A DNA stretch of 64,000 nucleotides, from NCBI RefSeq assembly GCF_001294575.1, contig NZ_CP012676.1:3744501-3808500 (forward strand). Direction: 5' to 3'. This DNA is from Pseudomonas versuta. GTDB taxonomy: Bacteria; Pseudomonadota; Gammaproteobacteria; Pseudomonadales; Pseudomonadaceae. Of the stretch, positions 1 through 13,431 are shown piece by piece. The position numbers and the translations under genes were made by a program. Every line of letters starts with the position of its first letter. Within the stretch, counting starts at the first letter, position 1. The notes under the pieces are model-generated. The model was not told the DNA's origin and ran no database searches. It was given only the letters and a program-made list of their open reading frames with translations.

Positions 1-1648
<1,648 letters not shown>

Positions 1649-1762
1649 GGGTTTGTCACTCAAATCCGCAGGTCAGTCGGCAAGCTGTCGATCAAGTCTC
1701 TGAAACACCCAAGGGGCCGCCGGAGTACGGGGCCGCCATTGGGCACTACAACTAGAGGATGA

Positions 1763-2899
1763 TCAGCGGCGCTTGGCCATCTCATTGATGAAGCGATCGA
1801 ACAGCGGTGCTACGTCGTTCGGGCCAGGGCTGGCTTCAGGGTGGCCCTGGAAGCTGAAAGCGCTCTTGTCGGTCAACTCGATACCTTGCAAGGTGCCGTC
1901 AAACAGCGACTTGTGGATCGCACGCACGTTGGCAGGCAAAGTCGCTTCATCAACCGCAAAACCGTGGTTCTGACTGGTGATCATCACTACGCCCGTGTCC
2001 AGATCCTGAACCGGGTGGTTCGCACCGTGGTGGCCGTGACCCATTTTCACAGTCTTGGCGCCAGACGCCAGAGCCAGCAACTGGTGACCCAGGCAGATAC
2101 CGAATACCGGAATTTCGGTTTTCAGCACTTCCTGAATGGCCGTGATTGCGTAGTCGCATGGCTCGGGATCGCCTGGGCCGTTGGACAGGAACACGCCATC
2201 CGGATTCAGTGCCAGCACGTCGCTGGCCGGAGTTTGTGCCGGCACAACAGTTACGCGGCAGCCACGCTCAACCAACATGCGCAAGATGTTCCACTTTACG
2301 CCGTAGTCGTAAGCAACGACGTGATAAGGCAGCTCGGACGCTTCAATGGTCGGATGGCTGTCGGTGGCCAGGTTCCAGACACTGGAGCGCCACTCGTAAG
2401 CCTTATCGGTGCTGACAACCTTCGCCAGATCCATGCCTTTAAGGCCCGGGAAGCCACGCGCAGCAGCAATGGCAGCTTCGTCAGAAATGTTGTCACCGGC
2501 CATGATGCAGCCGTTCTGAGCACCTTTCTCACGCAAAATGCGGGTCAGGCGACGGGTATCGATTCCTGCGATAGCCACAACGTTATTGGCTTTCAAGTAG
2601 TCAGAAAGAGACATCTTGTTGCGCCAGTTGCTCGCAACCAACGGCAGATCACGAATAACCAGACCTGCGGACCAGACGCGATCAGACTCGGCATCTTCCG
2701 GTGTAGTACCGGTATTGCCAACATGCGGGTAAGTCAGGGTCACGATTTGCTGAGCGTAGGATGGATCCGTCAAGATCTCCTGGTAGCCAGTCATTGCGGT
2801 GTTAAACACCACCTCTCCAACGGTCTGACCGTCGGCTCCAATGGCTTCGCCGCGAAAAATGCTGCCATCAGCGAGGGCGAGTATGGCTTGCTTAGTCAA
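1763..2899 (-). CDS. carA: Carbamoyl-phosphate synthase small subunit (glutaminase), TTG start
   Basis: Releases ammonia from glutamine and passes it to CarB. The 378-residue length is normal. The N-terminal CPSase domain is followed by a class I glutamine amidotransferase domain with the nucleophile motif FGICLGHQ, the family motif [10 protein letters not shown], and a C-terminal [11 protein letters not shown] carrying the catalytic His and Glu. The start is TTG at 2899, preceded at good distance by GGGAGG; no ATG fits the conserved N-terminus as well. The TTG overlaps the TGA of an upstream leader ORF (TTGA). A terminator-like hairpin lies about 45 bases upstream, so attenuation is plausible. 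Forms an operon with carB. Confidence 0.97.
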   Translation of the reverse strand: MTKQAILALADGSIFRGEAIGADGQTVGEVVFNTAMTGYQEILTDPSYAQQIVTLTYPHVGNTGTTPEDAESDRVWSAGLVIRDLPLVASNWRNKMSLSDYLKANNVVAIAGIDTRRLTRILREKGAQNGCIMAGDNISDEAAIAAARGFPGLKGMDLAKVVSTDKAYEWRSSVWNLATDSHPTIEASELPYHVVAYDYGVKWNILRMLVERGCRVTVVPAQTPASDVLALNPDGVFLSNGPGDPEPCDYAITAIQEVLKTEIPVFGICLGHQLLALASGAKTVKMGHGHHGANHPVQDLDTGVVMITSQNHGFAVDEATLPANVRAIHKSLFDGTLQGIELTDKSAFSFQGHPEASPGPNDVAPLFDRFINEMAKRR

Positions 2900-2988
2900 G
2901 AAGACCTCCCGTAAATAAAGCCTGAAAGGGCGATCGCAGGTTGTAAAAAAGCGGAGTGACGTATGGACACGTCACCCCGCTTCTTCAT
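2896..2988 (-). other. Candidate carA leader ORF 2 (30 codons) running through the attenuator hairpin
   Basis: ATG at 2988 reads [18 protein letters not shown] and on to a TGA at 2898-2896 that overlaps the carA TTG start (TTGA). Its first half is encoded by the terminator-like hairpin at 2945-2982, so ribosomes on it would prevent hairpin formation, as in pyrBI-type attenuators of enteric bacteria. No clear Shine-Dalgarno precedes it, but its ATG overlaps the stop of the preceding small ORF (ATGA), which could couple translation. Seen in sequence; function is inferred. Confidence 0.35.
2945..2982 (-). terminator. Intrinsic terminator/attenuator upstream of carA
   Basis: On the minus strand a 12-base-pair stem (GCGGGGTGACGT pairing with ACGTCACTCCGC, one G-U pair) with a 6-base loop is followed directly by a run of six T. 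It lies between dapB and carA, downstream of the dapB terminator, about 45 bases before the carA TTG. Its position in a leader, not after a gene, makes attenuation the likeliest role. Confidence 0.7.
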
Positions 2989-3098
2989 CGAATTATCTGC
3001 GCGCTTTTAGTGGACACACTAAAGCTGTAGCTTACAGAAAAAGGCTTTTTTGGTCTACCGCTAAAGAGCCTAAAAGGCAGAGGAATGCGACAGGACAT
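2985..3098 (-). other. Candidate carA leader ORF 1 (37 codons)
   Basis: ATG at 3098 opens a 37-residue peptide (MSCRIPLPFRLFSGRPKK and on) rich in Arg, Phe and Ser, ending at TGA 2987-2985. That stop is inside the ATGA start of the next small ORF and just before the attenuator stem. Four Arg codons would suit sensing of arginine, one end product of carbamoyl phosphate. There is no strong ribosome-binding site, and an in-frame stop lies just upstream. It may be chance; the chained overlaps ORF1-ORF2-carA are what make it notable. Confidence 0.25.
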
Positions 3099-3111
3099 CG
3101 CTTAGCGGTTA

Positions 3112-3147
3112 AAAATCAGGCTGCTGGTGCGCCCACAGCCTGATTTT
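3112..3147 (-). terminator. Terminator downstream of dapB
   Basis: Perfect 12-base arms AAAATCAGGCTG (3112-3123) and CAGCCTGATTTT (3136-3147) with a 12-base loop, 12 bases after the dapB stop on the minus strand. T-rich on both exits. It separates dapB from the carAB leader. Confidence 0.8.
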
Positions 3148-3158
3148 ACAGAGACAAC

Positions 3159-5100
<1,942 letters not shown>

Positions 5101-5422
5101 AATTCTTTGCACTCTCAAGGACGTTCGGCAAAACCCTCCCGAGCCTCGCCAAACCCGCCGGACCCCAGTAAAGACCAAGCCCGACTCACGTCTTTTTCAA
5201 CGATATTGGTTTCTGATTAACAGCCAATGCATCGGCCAACAGGAGCGGTTACAGCCGACCGGAAACAAAAAAGATCCGGACTCCAACCGCAAGCATTCGA
5301 CCTTGTCGCATGCTGTAAAAATTCCTCTACTCCAGACACGCCAACGCGGGAGCAAGCTCCCGCGCGGCGACATCCTACCAGTCACCGCTAATGCACGGTC
5401 AACCGGCCGACCAACAAGCTAA
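5101..5422. other. dnaK-dnaJ intergenic stretch with a REP-like hairpin
   Basis: 322 bases without a convincing gene. At 5345-5364 there is a perfect 9-base-pair hairpin with a 2-base loop (CGCGGGAGCAAGCTCCCGCG), the core typical of Pseudomonas REP-type repeats. It lacks a T-run, so it is more likely an mRNA stabiliser or REP than a terminator. No sigma-32-like promoter was recognised for dnaJ here. Confidence 0.6.
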
Positions 5423-7333
5423 TTACTTGTTGTCTTTTACTTCTTCGAACTCAGCGTCGACAACGTCGTCACCCTTGGTTTCTTCAGGTTTGGCCGCTGC
5501 GTCTGCCGGGTTAGCTTGCTCGGCGTACATTTTCTGTGCGACCGGAGCAGACACCTTGGACAGCTCTTCAACCTTGGCTTCGATAGCAGCTTTGTCATCG
5601 CCTTTAACAGCGGCTTCAAGTGCAACTACTGCAGCTTCGATTGCAACTTTCTCTTCTGCGGTCACTTTATCGCCAGCATCAGCGATCATTTTACGAGTCG
5701 AGTGAACCAGTGCGTCGCCCTGGTTACGTGCAGCTGCCAGCTCTTCGAACTTGCGGTCTTCTTCAGCGTTGACTTCAGCGTCACGAACCATCTGAGCAAT
5801 TTCTTCCTCGGACAGACCCGAGTTAGCCTTGATCACGATGGACTGAGACTTGCCAGTCGCCTTGTCTTTCGCGCTAACGTTCAAGATGCCGTTGGCATCG
5901 ATGTCGAAGGTCACTTCGATCTGAGGCACGCCACGTGGAGCAGGTGGAATGTCAGCCAGGTCGAATTTACCCAACGACTTGTTCTGGGCAGCTTGCTTAC
6001 GCTCGCCTTGCAGAACGTGAATGGTCACAGCGCCCTGGTTGTCGTCAGCTGTCGAGAACACTTGCGATTTCTTGGTAGGAATCGTGGTGTTTTTCTCGAT
6101 CAGAGCAGTCATTACGCCGCCCATGGTTTCGATACCCAGAGTCAGCGGGCTCACGTCCAGCAACAGAACGTCTTTTACATCACCAGCCAATACCGCGCCC
6201 TGGATAGCAGCACCCATTGCAACTGCTTCGTCAGGGTTCACGTCTTTACGTGCTTCCTTGCCGAAGAACTCGGTAACCATTTTCTGAACCAGTGGCATAC
6301 GGGTCTGACCACCGACCAGAATCACGTCGTTGATCGCGCCAACTTCAATGCCGGCATCTTTCAGAGCGATGCGGCAAGGCTCGATGGTGCGCTGAACCAG
6401 ATCTTCAACCAGCGATTCCAGCTTGGCGCGCGAGATTTTCACGTTCAAGTGCTTAGGACCGGTGGCATCTGCAGTGATGTAAGGCAGATTCACATCAGTC
6501 GACTGGCTCGAAGACAGTTCGATCTTGGCTTTTTCAGCAGCTTCTTTCAGACGCTGCATCGCCAGCGGGTCACCCTTGAGGTTCATGCCGCTTTCTTTCT
6601 TGAACTCGTCAACCAGGTAGTCGATCAGACGGATATCAAAGTCTTCACCACCCAGGAACGTGTCGCCGTTGGTTGCCAACACTTCAAACTGGTGCTCGCC
6701 ATCAACTTCGGCAATTTCGATTACCGACACGTCGAAAGTACCGCCACCCAAGTCATAAACGATGACAGTGTGGTCGCCTTTCGCTTTGTCCATACCATAT
6801 GCCAGAGCAGCAGCAGTTGGTTCGTTGATGATGCGTTTTACGTCCAGACCCGCGATACGGCCGGCATCTTTGGTAGCCTGACGCTGGCTGTCGTTGAAGT
6901 AGGCCGGAACGGTGATAACCGCTTCAGTCACTGGCTCGCCGAGATAGTCTTCGGCGGTTTTCTTCATTTTCTTCAGAATTTCAGCCGAGATTTGTGGCGG
7001 AGCCATTTTCTGGCCGTTCACTTCAACCCAGGCATCGCCGTTATCAGCCTTGACGATTTTGTAAGGCACCATCTGAATGTCTTTCTGTACAACTTCTTCG
7101 TCAAAACGACGACCGATCAGACGCTTCACCGCGTACAGGGTGTTATGCGGATTGGTCACTGCCTGACGCTTGGCCGACTGGCCAACCAGAATTTCGCCAT
7201 CGTTGGCGTACGCAACGATCGACGGCGTAGTACGCGCGCCTTCTGCGTTTTCGATAACTTTTGCTTTACCGTTTTCCAGAACCGAAACACACGAGTTGGT
7301 GGTCCCGAGGTCAATACCGATAATTCTGCCCAT
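5423..7333 (-). CDS. dnaK: Chaperone DnaK (Hsp70)
   Basis: ATP-driven folding chaperone. 636 residues, as usual. It begins [16 protein letters not shown] (phosphate-1 motif), contains [15 protein letters not shown] (phosphate 2) and [15 protein letters not shown] (adenosine motif), followed by the substrate-binding domain (from about residue 390: [17 protein letters not shown]) and a helical lid ending in the acidic tail EFEEVKDNK. It lies 100 bases after grpE on the same strand, with both behind one sigma-32-type promoter. Confidence 0.99.
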   Translation of the reverse strand: MGRIIGIDLGTTNSCVSVLENGKAKVIENAEGARTTPSIVAYANDGEILVGQSAKRQAVTNPHNTLYAVKRLIGRRFDEEVVQKDIQMVPYKIVKADNGDAWVEVNGQKMAPPQISAEILKKMKKTAEDYLGEPVTEAVITVPAYFNDSQRQATKDAGRIAGLDVKRIINEPTAAALAYGMDKAKGDHTVIVYDLGGGTFDVSVIEIAEVDGEHQFEVLATNGDTFLGGEDFDIRLIDYLVDEFKKESGMNLKGDPLAMQRLKEAAEKAKIELSSSQSTDVNLPYITADATGPKHLNVKISRAKLESLVEDLVQRTIEPCRIALKDAGIEVGAINDVILVGGQTRMPLVQKMVTEFFGKEARKDVNPDEAVAMGAAIQGAVLAGDVKDVLLLDVSPLTLGIETMGGVMTALIEKNTTIPTKKSQVFSTADDNQGAVTIHVLQGERKQAAQNKSLGKFDLADIPPAPRGVPQIEVTFDIDANGILNVSAKDKATGKSQSIVIKANSGLSEEEIAQMVRDAEVNAEEDRKFEELAAARNQGDALVHSTRKMIADAGDKVTAEEKVAIEAAVVALEAAVKGDDKAAIEAKVEELSKVSAPVAQKMYAEQANPADAAAKPEETKGDDVVDAEFEEVKDNK

Positions 7334-7433
7334 GTTTACTCTCCCTAAATTTGAATTTTTTTGCCGCAGCAGTAATGACCAACTGCGGCATTACTTAACG
7401 CTTGACTTCTAAATGGGGGCCTTGCGGCCGATT

Positions 7434-8000
7434 TCAAGCCTGCTCGTCAATCGATGGCGAAACCGGCGCTGGAGCCTTGCTGACTACGACCATAGCCGGG
7501 CGCAGCAAGCGCCCATTGAGCTGATAACCTTTTTGAAACACCTTGAGCACACTGTTTGGCTCCAGGTCAGCGCTTTCCTGCATGGCCATCGCTTGGTGGT
7601 GCTCGGCATTGAAGGGTTCGCCGTGCGGATCGATAGCTTCAAGGTGATAACGTTTCAGGGTGTCCTGGAACATTTTCAGGGTCAGCTCGATCCCTTCACG
7701 CATTGGACGAATGCTTTCATCATCCGGATTCGACAGCTCAAGGCCGCGCTCCAGACTGTCCATCACCGGCAACAGGTCACCAGCAAATTTTTCCAATGCA
7801 AATTTGTGTGCTTTTTCAACGTCCTGTTCTGCACGGCGGCGAACGTTCTGTAGATCGGCAGCTACGCGCAAAGCCTGATCATTAGCGGCTGCCAGCTGCT
7901 CTTCAAGCACTTGCACGCGGGCTACCAGATCTTCGCTTCCAGCATCCGCGGCCTGACTAGCGTCTTGGTTCTGCGTATCCATAGTCTGTTCGTCTGCCAT
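7434..8000 (-). CDS. grpE: Nucleotide exchange factor GrpE
   Basis: Releases ADP from DnaK. 188 residues: an acidic, low-complexity N-terminus ([15 protein letters not shown]), a long coiled coil (about 25-85, containing [15 protein letters not shown]), the four-helix and beta domain with the family signature LDSLERGL...[11 protein letters not shown], and a C-terminal [14 protein letters not shown]. First gene of the heat-shock operon; its ATG at 8000 is 55 bases below a strong sigma-32 promoter match. Confidence 0.98.
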   Translation of the reverse strand: MADEQTMDTQNQDASQAADAGSEDLVARVQVLEEQLAAANDQALRVAADLQNVRRRAEQDVEKAHKFALEKFAGDLLPVMDSLERGLELSNPDDESIRPMREGIELTLKMFQDTLKRYHLEAIDPHGEPFNAEHHQAMAMQESADLEPNSVLKVFQKGYQLNGRLLRPAMVVVSKAPAPVSPSIDEQA

Positions 8001-8054
8001 AGATTTCTCCTTTCAAACTTTGTCCGCGAGCTCGACTCGCGCTTCTGCCAAGGT

Positions 8055-8082
8055 ATATGGGGTCGCAATTTTCAGGTTCAAG
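8055..8082 (-). promoter_or_regulatory. Sigma-32 (RpoH) heat-shock promoter for grpE-dnaK-dnaJ
   Basis: On the minus strand the -35 box CTTGAA (8082-8077) is separated by 14 bases from the -10 box CCCCATAT (8062-8055), matching the RpoH consensus CTTGAA / CCCCATnT. Transcription would start near 8047, giving a leader of about 47 bases before the grpE ATG. Confidence 0.85.
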
Positions 8083-8213
8083 AGCCAAAAAGCAGTAAGT
8101 GTGGTCTTTAGCCACGCGCGAAAGCCCCCGATGCACAATCAAAACGACCTAAAAAAACAAAACCACCAAGCAAATCGGACTAAACGAAGGCATTGTCAGC
8201 ACGAAACAAAACA

Positions 8214-8229
8214 CTGTATAAATAACCAG
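8214..8229 (+). promoter_or_regulatory. LexA (SOS) box of recN
   Basis: CTGTATAAATAACCAG fits CTG-N10-CAG and matches 13 of 16 positions of the gammaproteobacterial LexA consensus. It lies 25 bases upstream of the recN ATG, where repressor would cover the promoter. recN is a classic SOS gene. Confidence 0.8.
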
Positions 8230-8253
8230 ACATTACGTTTTGGAGCAGCTCCT

Positions 8254-9936
8254 ATGCTGGTGCACCTGTCCGTACATAACTACGCCATCGTTGAACATCT
8301 CGATCTTGAACTGGATCGCGGGATGAGTGTAATCACTGGCGAGACCGGTGCCGGTAAATCGATCATGCTCGATGCGCTGGGCCTTACCTTGGGTGACCGC
8401 GCCGACAGTGGAGTAGTTCGCCCGGGTGCCGAAAAAGCCGACATTCTGGCCACCTTCGATCTACAGGACATTCCAGAAGCACGCACCTGGCTCGCAGAAC
8501 GCGACCTGGACGTCGATGGACCGTGCATCCTGCGCCGCGTGATTACGGCCGAAGGACGCTCACGCGGCTATATCAATGGCACGCCCTGCCCTCAAGGCGA
8601 CCTGAAAGCACTGGGTGAACTTTTAATTGATATCCACAGCCAGCACGAGCACCAGTCGCTGCTTAAACCCGACACACACCGGCGCCTTCTGGACGAATAT
8701 GCTGGCGCTACCGATCTGGCCCGCCAGGTACAACTGGCCGCACAGCGCTGGCGCCAGACCCGTCAGGAACTGGAGCACCTGTCCAACTCCGGGGACGAGC
8801 AACGCGCACGCCATCAGCTATTGAGCTACCAGCTCGAAGAACTCGAAACGCTCTCACTGGGTGAAAACGAACTGGAAGAACTGGAGCAGGAACACAAAAA
8901 CCTGACCAACGCTGAAACCCTGCTGACGATCTGCCGCCAAGTGGTTGAGCAATGCAGCGAAAACGACTCCGGCAATGTTCTTAATGCCCTGACAGTAAGT
9001 CTGAATCGCCTGTCGAGCATCAACAACAACTCTGGCTCATTGAGTGAAGCCACCGATCTACTGGCCAGTGCGCAAATTCAAGTCGAAGAGGCCGTGGGTG
9101 AACTTAATCGTTTCCTCGATCACTTTGATGCCGACCCGGGCCGCCTTCAGTACCTCGAAGAGCGACTGGACACCATCTACACCCTTGCGCGTAAACACCG
9201 CGTTCAGCCCAATGACGTTGCTGCCCTGCAACAACGACTACTGGAAGAGATCGAAACCCTCAATGCCAACGATGAGTCCATTGAGCGCCTGGGCAATGAG
9301 CTGGCCGCCTATTCCCGCCACTACCAGGAATGCGCACGCGCTCTGAGCGAGTTGCGCAGCCATGCAGCTACACGCCTTAGCAGTGCTGTAGAAGAAGAAA
9401 TCCAGCGTCTGGGCATGCCCGGCGGTCGTTTCGTGATCGAACTGCGCGCGCAAAGCAGTACTGACCCTATGCCTCACGGCCTTGAACAAGTCGAGCTTCT
9501 GGTCAGCGCCAACCCCGGACAGCCACTGAAAGCGCTGGCTAAAGTTGCCTCTGGCGGCGAGTTGTCGCGCATCAGCCTGGCCATCCAGGTCATAACCGCT
9601 CAAACCTCGCGCGTTCCCACCCTCGTATTTGACGAAGTCGACGTGGGGATCGGCGGCCCGACTGCTGAAATCGTAGGCCAGCTGCTGCGCCGACTCGGCG
9701 AACGCGGCCAGGTGCTGACCGTGACTCACCTGCCGCAAGTGGCAGCACAATGCCACCAGCACCTTTTCGTGCACAAGGTTCGCGAGAGCGAGACCACACG
9801 TACGGCAGTATCGAAACTGAGTAAGAAGGAACGCGTAGAGGAAGTAGCGCGCATGCTCGGCGGCATCGACCTGACCAAAGAGTCACTGGCTCATGCCAAG
9901 AAAATGGTGGTCACTGCCAAGAATATGGCTGCTTAG
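8254..9936 (+). CDS. recN: DNA repair protein RecN
   Basis: SMC-like ATPase acting in double-strand-break repair. Start set at ATG 8254 (MLVHLSVHNYAIVEHLDLEL) because the conserved N-terminus begins there and GGAGCAG precedes it; the frame is open further upstream but runs through the LexA box. 560 residues: Walker A GETGAGKS at 29-36, a central coiled-coil region (about 160-360), the ABC signature ASGGELSRISLA and Walker B TLVFDEVDVGIGG near the C-terminus. Divergent from grpE. Confidence 0.97.
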   Translation: MLVHLSVHNYAIVEHLDLELDRGMSVITGETGAGKSIMLDALGLTLGDRADSGVVRPGAEKADILATFDLQDIPEARTWLAERDLDVDGPCILRRVITAEGRSRGYINGTPCPQGDLKALGELLIDIHSQHEHQSLLKPDTHRRLLDEYAGATDLARQVQLAAQRWRQTRQELEHLSNSGDEQRARHQLLSYQLEELETLSLGENELEELEQEHKNLTNAETLLTICRQVVEQCSENDSGNVLNALTVSLNRLSSINNNSGSLSEATDLLASAQIQVEEAVGELNRFLDHFDADPGRLQYLEERLDTIYTLARKHRVQPNDVAALQQRLLEEIETLNANDESIERLGNELAAYSRHYQECARALSELRSHAATRLSSAVEEEIQRLGMPGGRFVIELRAQSSTDPMPHGLEQVELLVSANPGQPLKALAKVASGGELSRISLAIQVITAQTSRVPTLVFDEVDVGIGGPTAEIVGQLLRRLGERGQVLTVTHLPQVAAQCHQHLFVHKVRESETTRTAVSKLSKKERVEEVARMLGGIDLTKESLAHAKKMVVTAKNMAA

Positions 9937-9973
9937 CGACGAACGGCCACTTAAAATCAGTATTCAGATAGCA

Positions 9974-10003
9974 CGAAGGCGACCCTGGGGGTCGCCTTCG
10001 TTC
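9974..10003. terminator. Bidirectional terminator between recN and fur
   Basis: Arms CGAAGGCGACC (9974-9984) and GGTCGCCTTCG (9990-10000), a perfect 11-base-pair stem with a 5-base loop followed by TTCGTTT. It lies between convergent recN and fur. Confidence 0.8.
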
Positions 10004-10033
10004 GTTTCGCGAACCGAAATTCGCGCGACATGC

Positions 10034-10447
10034 TTATTTAGTTTTCTTGCGTACGTACAGCACCAGATTGTGATCCACCAGCTCGACGCCATGTTTGGCG
10101 GCGATGGCATGTTGCAGTTTTTCAATATCTTCGTCGAAGAACTCGATCACTTCACCGCTGTCCACGTTGACCATATGGTCGTGGTGTCCACCGTCGGCAT
10201 CGGCCAATTCAAAGACCGCATGACCGCCATCGAAATTATGGCGGATCACCAGCCCTGCGGACTCAAACTGCGTCAGTACACGGTAAACCGTGGCCAGACC
10301 GACGTCTTCGCCAGCTTGCATCAGCGCCTTGTAAACATCCTCGGCACTCATGTGACGCTGCTCGGCAGAGTCAAGCATTTGTAGAATCTTGACTCGTGGC
10401 AGAGTCACCTTAAGTCCGGCCTTACGTAGTTCGCTATTTTCAACCAT
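10034..10447 (-). CDS. fur: Ferric uptake regulator Fur
   Basis: Iron-responsive repressor. 137 residues starting MVENSELRKAGLKVTLPRVK, the Pseudomonas form. A winged-helix N-terminal half (to about residue 83) is followed by the metal-binding dimerisation half with the His-rich GGHHDHMV. The protein contains no cysteine, so it lacks the structural CxxC zinc site of enteric Fur, as is known for Pseudomonas. Divergent from bamE, the conserved arrangement in this genus. Confidence 0.98.
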   Translation of the reverse strand: MVENSELRKAGLKVTLPRVKILQMLDSAEQRHMSAEDVYKALMQAGEDVGLATVYRVLTQFESAGLVIRHNFDGGHAVFELADADGGHHDHMVNVDSGEVIEFFDEDIEKLQHAIAAKHGVELVDHNLVLYVRKKTK

Positions 10448-10544
10448 GGTTAGCTTTCTCGCGGAAGCGCTTCGCAGCTTCTCTTAATACGGGTATGATC
10501 GGCGTTTACGTTGTCCCAGCCAAGATAGTGGAAGTCGCCCACCG

Positions 10545-11078
10545 ATGCAAAACACCAAGCTCTTGCTAACCAGTTTCACCTTTGTGGGACTGCTCGCACT
10601 CGCCGGTTGTTCATTCCCCGGGGTTTACAAAATCGACATCCAGCAGGGCAATGTCGTCACGCAGGACATGATAAACCAGTTACGCCCGGGAATGACCCGC
10701 CGGCAAGTGCGGTTTATCATGGGCAACGCCCTGCTGACCGATACATTCCACCCGGATCGTTGGGATTATTTGTATAGCCTGCAACCCGGTGGCGGTGAAC
10801 GCCAACAAGAACGCGTGAGCGTGTTCTTCAACGAAAACGACCAGCTCGTGAGCTTGTCAGGCGACTTCAAGCCTGGTGTCAGCCGCGACGAAGCAATTCT
10901 CGGCAAAGACGCTGCTACAGGGGTAACTGCCCCTCCAGCGCCAGAAACTGCGCCGAGCGAGAAGAGCGATGCCCCGCCCAAGCCAGGCTCGCTGCTCGAT
11001 CAGATCCAGAAAGACGTCGATGGAGTCGAAACAGTTCCTGTGCCGACCCCAGCACCTCTGGATACAACCGAACAATAA
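10545..11078 (+). CDS. bamE: Outer-membrane assembly lipoprotein BamE (OmlA/SmpA)
   Basis: Lipoprotein of the BAM complex. A signal peptide ends in lipobox LAGC with the lipidated Cys at residue 22. The SmpA/OmlA domain follows (about 35-110; [20 protein letters not shown] and a DRWDYLYSL strand). The C-terminal third is a Pro/Ala-rich extension ending near residue 177, longer than the 110-120 residues of enteric BamE but usual in Pseudomonas OmlA. Divergent from fur. Confidence 0.95.
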   Translation: MQNTKLLLTSFTFVGLLALAGCSFPGVYKIDIQQGNVVTQDMINQLRPGMTRRQVRFIMGNALLTDTFHPDRWDYLYSLQPGGGERQQERVSVFFNENDQLVSLSGDFKPGVSRDEAILGKDAATGVTAPPAPETAPSEKSDAPPKPGSLLDQIQKDVDGVETVPVPTPAPLDTTEQ

Positions 11079-11090
11079 GCGTTCGGCACA

Positions 11091-11116
11091 AAAAAGCCCG
11101 GCATGCCGGGCTTTTT
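11091..11116. terminator. Bidirectional terminator between bamE and rnfH
   Basis: A perfect 26-base palindrome made of A5, GCCCGGCATGCCGGGC and T5. It serves convergent bamE and rnfH. Confidence 0.9.
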
Positions 11117-11135
11117 GTTAACTGCCATAAAGTGA

Positions 11136-11453
11136 CTAAAGCTGGCTCAGACGTTTAGCTTCTGCGGCTTTGGCTGCACGCTGGCGCCGAATCTCTTTAG
11201 GGTCAGCCAGTAACGCCCGGTAGATCTCAACCCTGTCACCGTCCTGCAGCACCTGGCTGGCTGGCGCGGCAACCTGCTTGCCGAAAACCCCCAGGGGACA
11301 ATTCAGCAGATCCAGCTCAGGAAACTCGCTGTCGATACCCGACGCCAATACCGCTGCCCGCACCGTCGTGCCTTGCGGCACCGCCAAAGCAAGCAAACGC
11401 TGACGATCGACCGCCGCGTAGACGACCTCAATCTCAATCACCGGGTCAGCCAT
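11136..11453 (-). CDS. rnfH: RnfH family ubiquitin-like protein
   Basis: A small beta-grasp protein (105 residues from ATG 11453, MADPVIEIEVVYAAVD) of the UPF0125/RnfH family, typically encoded after ratA. Conserved motifs LDLLNCPLGVFGKQV and DGDRVEIYRALLADPKEIRR are present. Its precise role is unknown; the name comes from linkage to rnf genes in some bacteria. The start overlaps the end of ratA by 8 bases, so translational coupling is likely. The upstream ATG in this frame lies inside ratA and is not conserved. Confidence 0.9.
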   Translation of the reverse strand: MADPVIEIEVVYAAVDRQRLLALAVPQGTTVRAAVLASGIDSEFPELDLLNCPLGVFGKQVAAPASQVLQDGDRVEIYRALLADPKEIRRQRAAKAAEAKRLSQL

Positions 11454-11880
11454 ACAACTGCTTGGCGCGCTGGCAAAACGCATCGACCAACGTATTGGCT
11501 GCCTGATTGAACAAAGGCCCCAATGTCGCCTTCACAATCGCCCCGGCGTAATCAAAGGTCATATCCAGACTGATCTTGCAGGCTTTCTCGCCCAACGGCT
11601 TGAACACCCAAAGGCCGTGCAACTTGGTGAATGGCCCCTCTTCAAGATTCATCTCAATCGATTGCCCCGGCACCAGCGTATTACGCGTGACAAAGTGCTG
11701 GCTCAAACCGCCCTTGGCCACACCCAGACTGGCGCGCATCAGCACCTCGGTGCTTTCTAGGATCTCGGCCGAAGAACACCACGGCAAGAACTCCGGATAA
11801 CGCGCAACATCGTTAACCAGGTCATAAAGAGCCTGCGCCGGATAAGGCAGCAAGGCAGAGCGTTGGATATGGGTAGTCAT
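11446..11880 (-). CDS. ratA: RatA/YfjG START-like (polyketide cyclase fold) protein
   Basis: 144 residues from ATG 11880 (MTTHIQRSALLPYPAQALYD), a conserved gammaproteobacterial family of the START/SRPBCC fold. Signature motif RYPEFLPWCSSAEILE and a C-terminal GPLFNQAANTLVDAFCQRAKQ are present. E. coli RatA has been reported as a ribosome anti-association toxin, while its eukaryotic relative COQ10 binds ubiquinone; either role is possible here. Immediately upstream of rnfH as usual. The longer frame upstream is not conserved. Confidence 0.9.
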   Translation of the reverse strand: MTTHIQRSALLPYPAQALYDLVNDVARYPEFLPWCSSAEILESTEVLMRASLGVAKGGLSQHFVTRNTLVPGQSIEMNLEEGPFTKLHGLWVFKPLGEKACKISLDMTFDYAGAIVKATLGPLFNQAANTLVDAFCQRAKQLYG

Positions 11881-11887
11881 GTCAGCG

Positions 11888-13291
11888 TTACTTCCACAGC
11901 TGGGCGGCAAACACAATCAGAATGCCGAGTGGCGCCACATAGCGCATCAAGAAAAGAGTCAGAGTAAACATCACCGGGCTGCGCATCGACAATTCGTCGC
12001 GCACCGCGCCGCGCCCCATGATCCAGCCTGCAAAGACCACAAAGCACAGCCCACCTAAAGGCAGCATGATACGCGAGGTGAAGAAATCAACGACACCAAA
12101 GAAGTCCAGTCCGCTGGCAGCACCCCATTGGTAAAGGTGAAAGCCTGACTCTTCGCTCACAAAAAACTTGGCTTGCTTCCAGATATTGAACGAAAACACC
12201 GTACCCAACCCGACAAACCAGCATGTAAAGGCCAGCCAGAATGTCACCCAAAGGCGTCGAACCCTGGTTCGCTCAACCAGGTAAGCCACCATCGGCTCAA
12301 GCAACGAGATGGCCGAGCTCCAGGCTGCCACGGCGACCAGAACAAAAAACACCACCCCCATCAGCTGACCGAACGCTACGTTGCCAAAGGCAAACGGCAA
12401 GGTCACAAACATCAGGCCAGGGCCTTCGCTCGGATTCAAACCCGAAGCGAATACAATTGGAAACAATGCCAGCCCGGCCAGCAATGAGACAAACGTATCG
12501 ATCAGTGCCACACCGACGACCGTCCCGGAAATCGACGCGTTCTTCGGCATATATGCGCCGTAGATCATGATAGAACCCACGCCCACACTCAGCGAAAAGA
12601 ACGCATGGCCCATTGCTGCCAGCAAACCGTCGAGCACCCGGTCGGGATTGAAGTCGAACATGAAATGCACGCCTTCCATGAAGTGCCCGGTGGTCATGCT
12701 GTAACCCAGCAGCACCAGCAACAGCACAAACAGGATAGGCATCATGATCCGCAAGCTACGTTCAAGCCCCGCCACCACTCCCCTGGCAATCACAAACGCT
12801 GACAGAAGCATGAACGCCGTATGCCAGAACGTCAGCCTCCAAGGGTTGGATATCACGCCACCGAAGTAATCGCCCACCTGGTCAGCCGTCGCCCCCTGAA
12901 AGTCGCCCTTGCCCATATTGATGATGTAATCCAGCGACCAGCCACCGACCACACTATAAAAAGACAAAATCAGCAACGCGGTGATCATCCCGGCAAAAGC
13001 CCCCCACGACCAACGCCCGGAGTGACCCGCCTCAACCGCCAATACCTTCAAGGCATTCGCCGGACTGAGTCGCGCTCGCCGCCCGATGAGGGTTTCAGCC
13101 AGCATCACCGGCACACCAATCAGCGCGATACATGCCAGGAACACCAGCACAAAAGCGCCGCCGCCATAGACGCCAACCATGTACGGGAATTTCCAGATAC
13201 TGCCCAAACCCACAGCAGAACCGGTCGCAGCGAAAATAAAGACCCAACGGCTTGCCCAACTGCCGTGGACAGAAACCTTGTCTGTCGACAT
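11888..13291 (-). CDS. Sodium-dependent neurotransmitter:sodium symporter family transporter
   Basis: An inner-membrane transporter of the NSS (SLC6) family, 467 residues from ATG 13291 ([20 protein letters not shown]). The first membrane segment carries the family hallmark [19 protein letters not shown] (sodium and substrate site). About 12 hydrophobic segments follow, including a [10 protein letters not shown] segment. Bacterial NSS proteins usually carry amino acids with sodium; the substrate here cannot be read. It sits 8 bases upstream of ratA on the same strand. An upstream TTG would add five residues, but ATG is preferred. Confidence 0.9.
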   Translation of the reverse strand: MSTDKVSVHGSWASRWVFIFAATGSAVGLGSIWKFPYMVGVYGGGAFVLVFLACIALIGVPVMLAETLIGRRARLSPANALKVLAVEAGHSGRWSWGAFAGMITALLILSFYSVVGGWSLDYIINMGKGDFQGATADQVGDYFGGVISNPWRLTFWHTAFMLLSAFVIARGVVAGLERSLRIMMPILFVLLLVLLGYSMTTGHFMEGVHFMFDFNPDRVLDGLLAAMGHAFFSLSVGVGSIMIYGAYMPKNASISGTVVGVALIDTFVSLLAGLALFPIVFASGLNPSEGPGLMFVTLPFAFGNVAFGQLMGVVFFVLVAVAAWSSAISLLEPMVAYLVERTRVRRLWVTFWLAFTCWFVGLGTVFSFNIWKQAKFFVSEESGFHLYQWGAASGLDFFGVVDFFTSRIMLPLGGLCFVVFAGWIMGRGAVRDELSMRSPVMFTLTLFLMRYVAPLGILIVFAAQLWK

Positions 13292-13431
13292 CGTTACTAC
13301 GCCCAACCACTAAAAAAAGAGGGCGCATTGTCCGGGAATCACCCTACGTGCTCAAGCACGGAGTCCTACGCGCACAAACTCGCAGGTTGGCCGTAGCCGA
13401 CACGCTAGCAACTGCCTATAATGCCGGCCCT

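Noticed and set aside
1713..1737. GGGGCCGCC occurring twice between carA and carB
   Set aside because: Only a 9-base direct repeat in GC-rich DNA; no dyad or known site.
12821..13396. Plus-strand frame opposite the NSS symporter
   Set aside because: Shadow of the conserved membrane protein on the minus strand.
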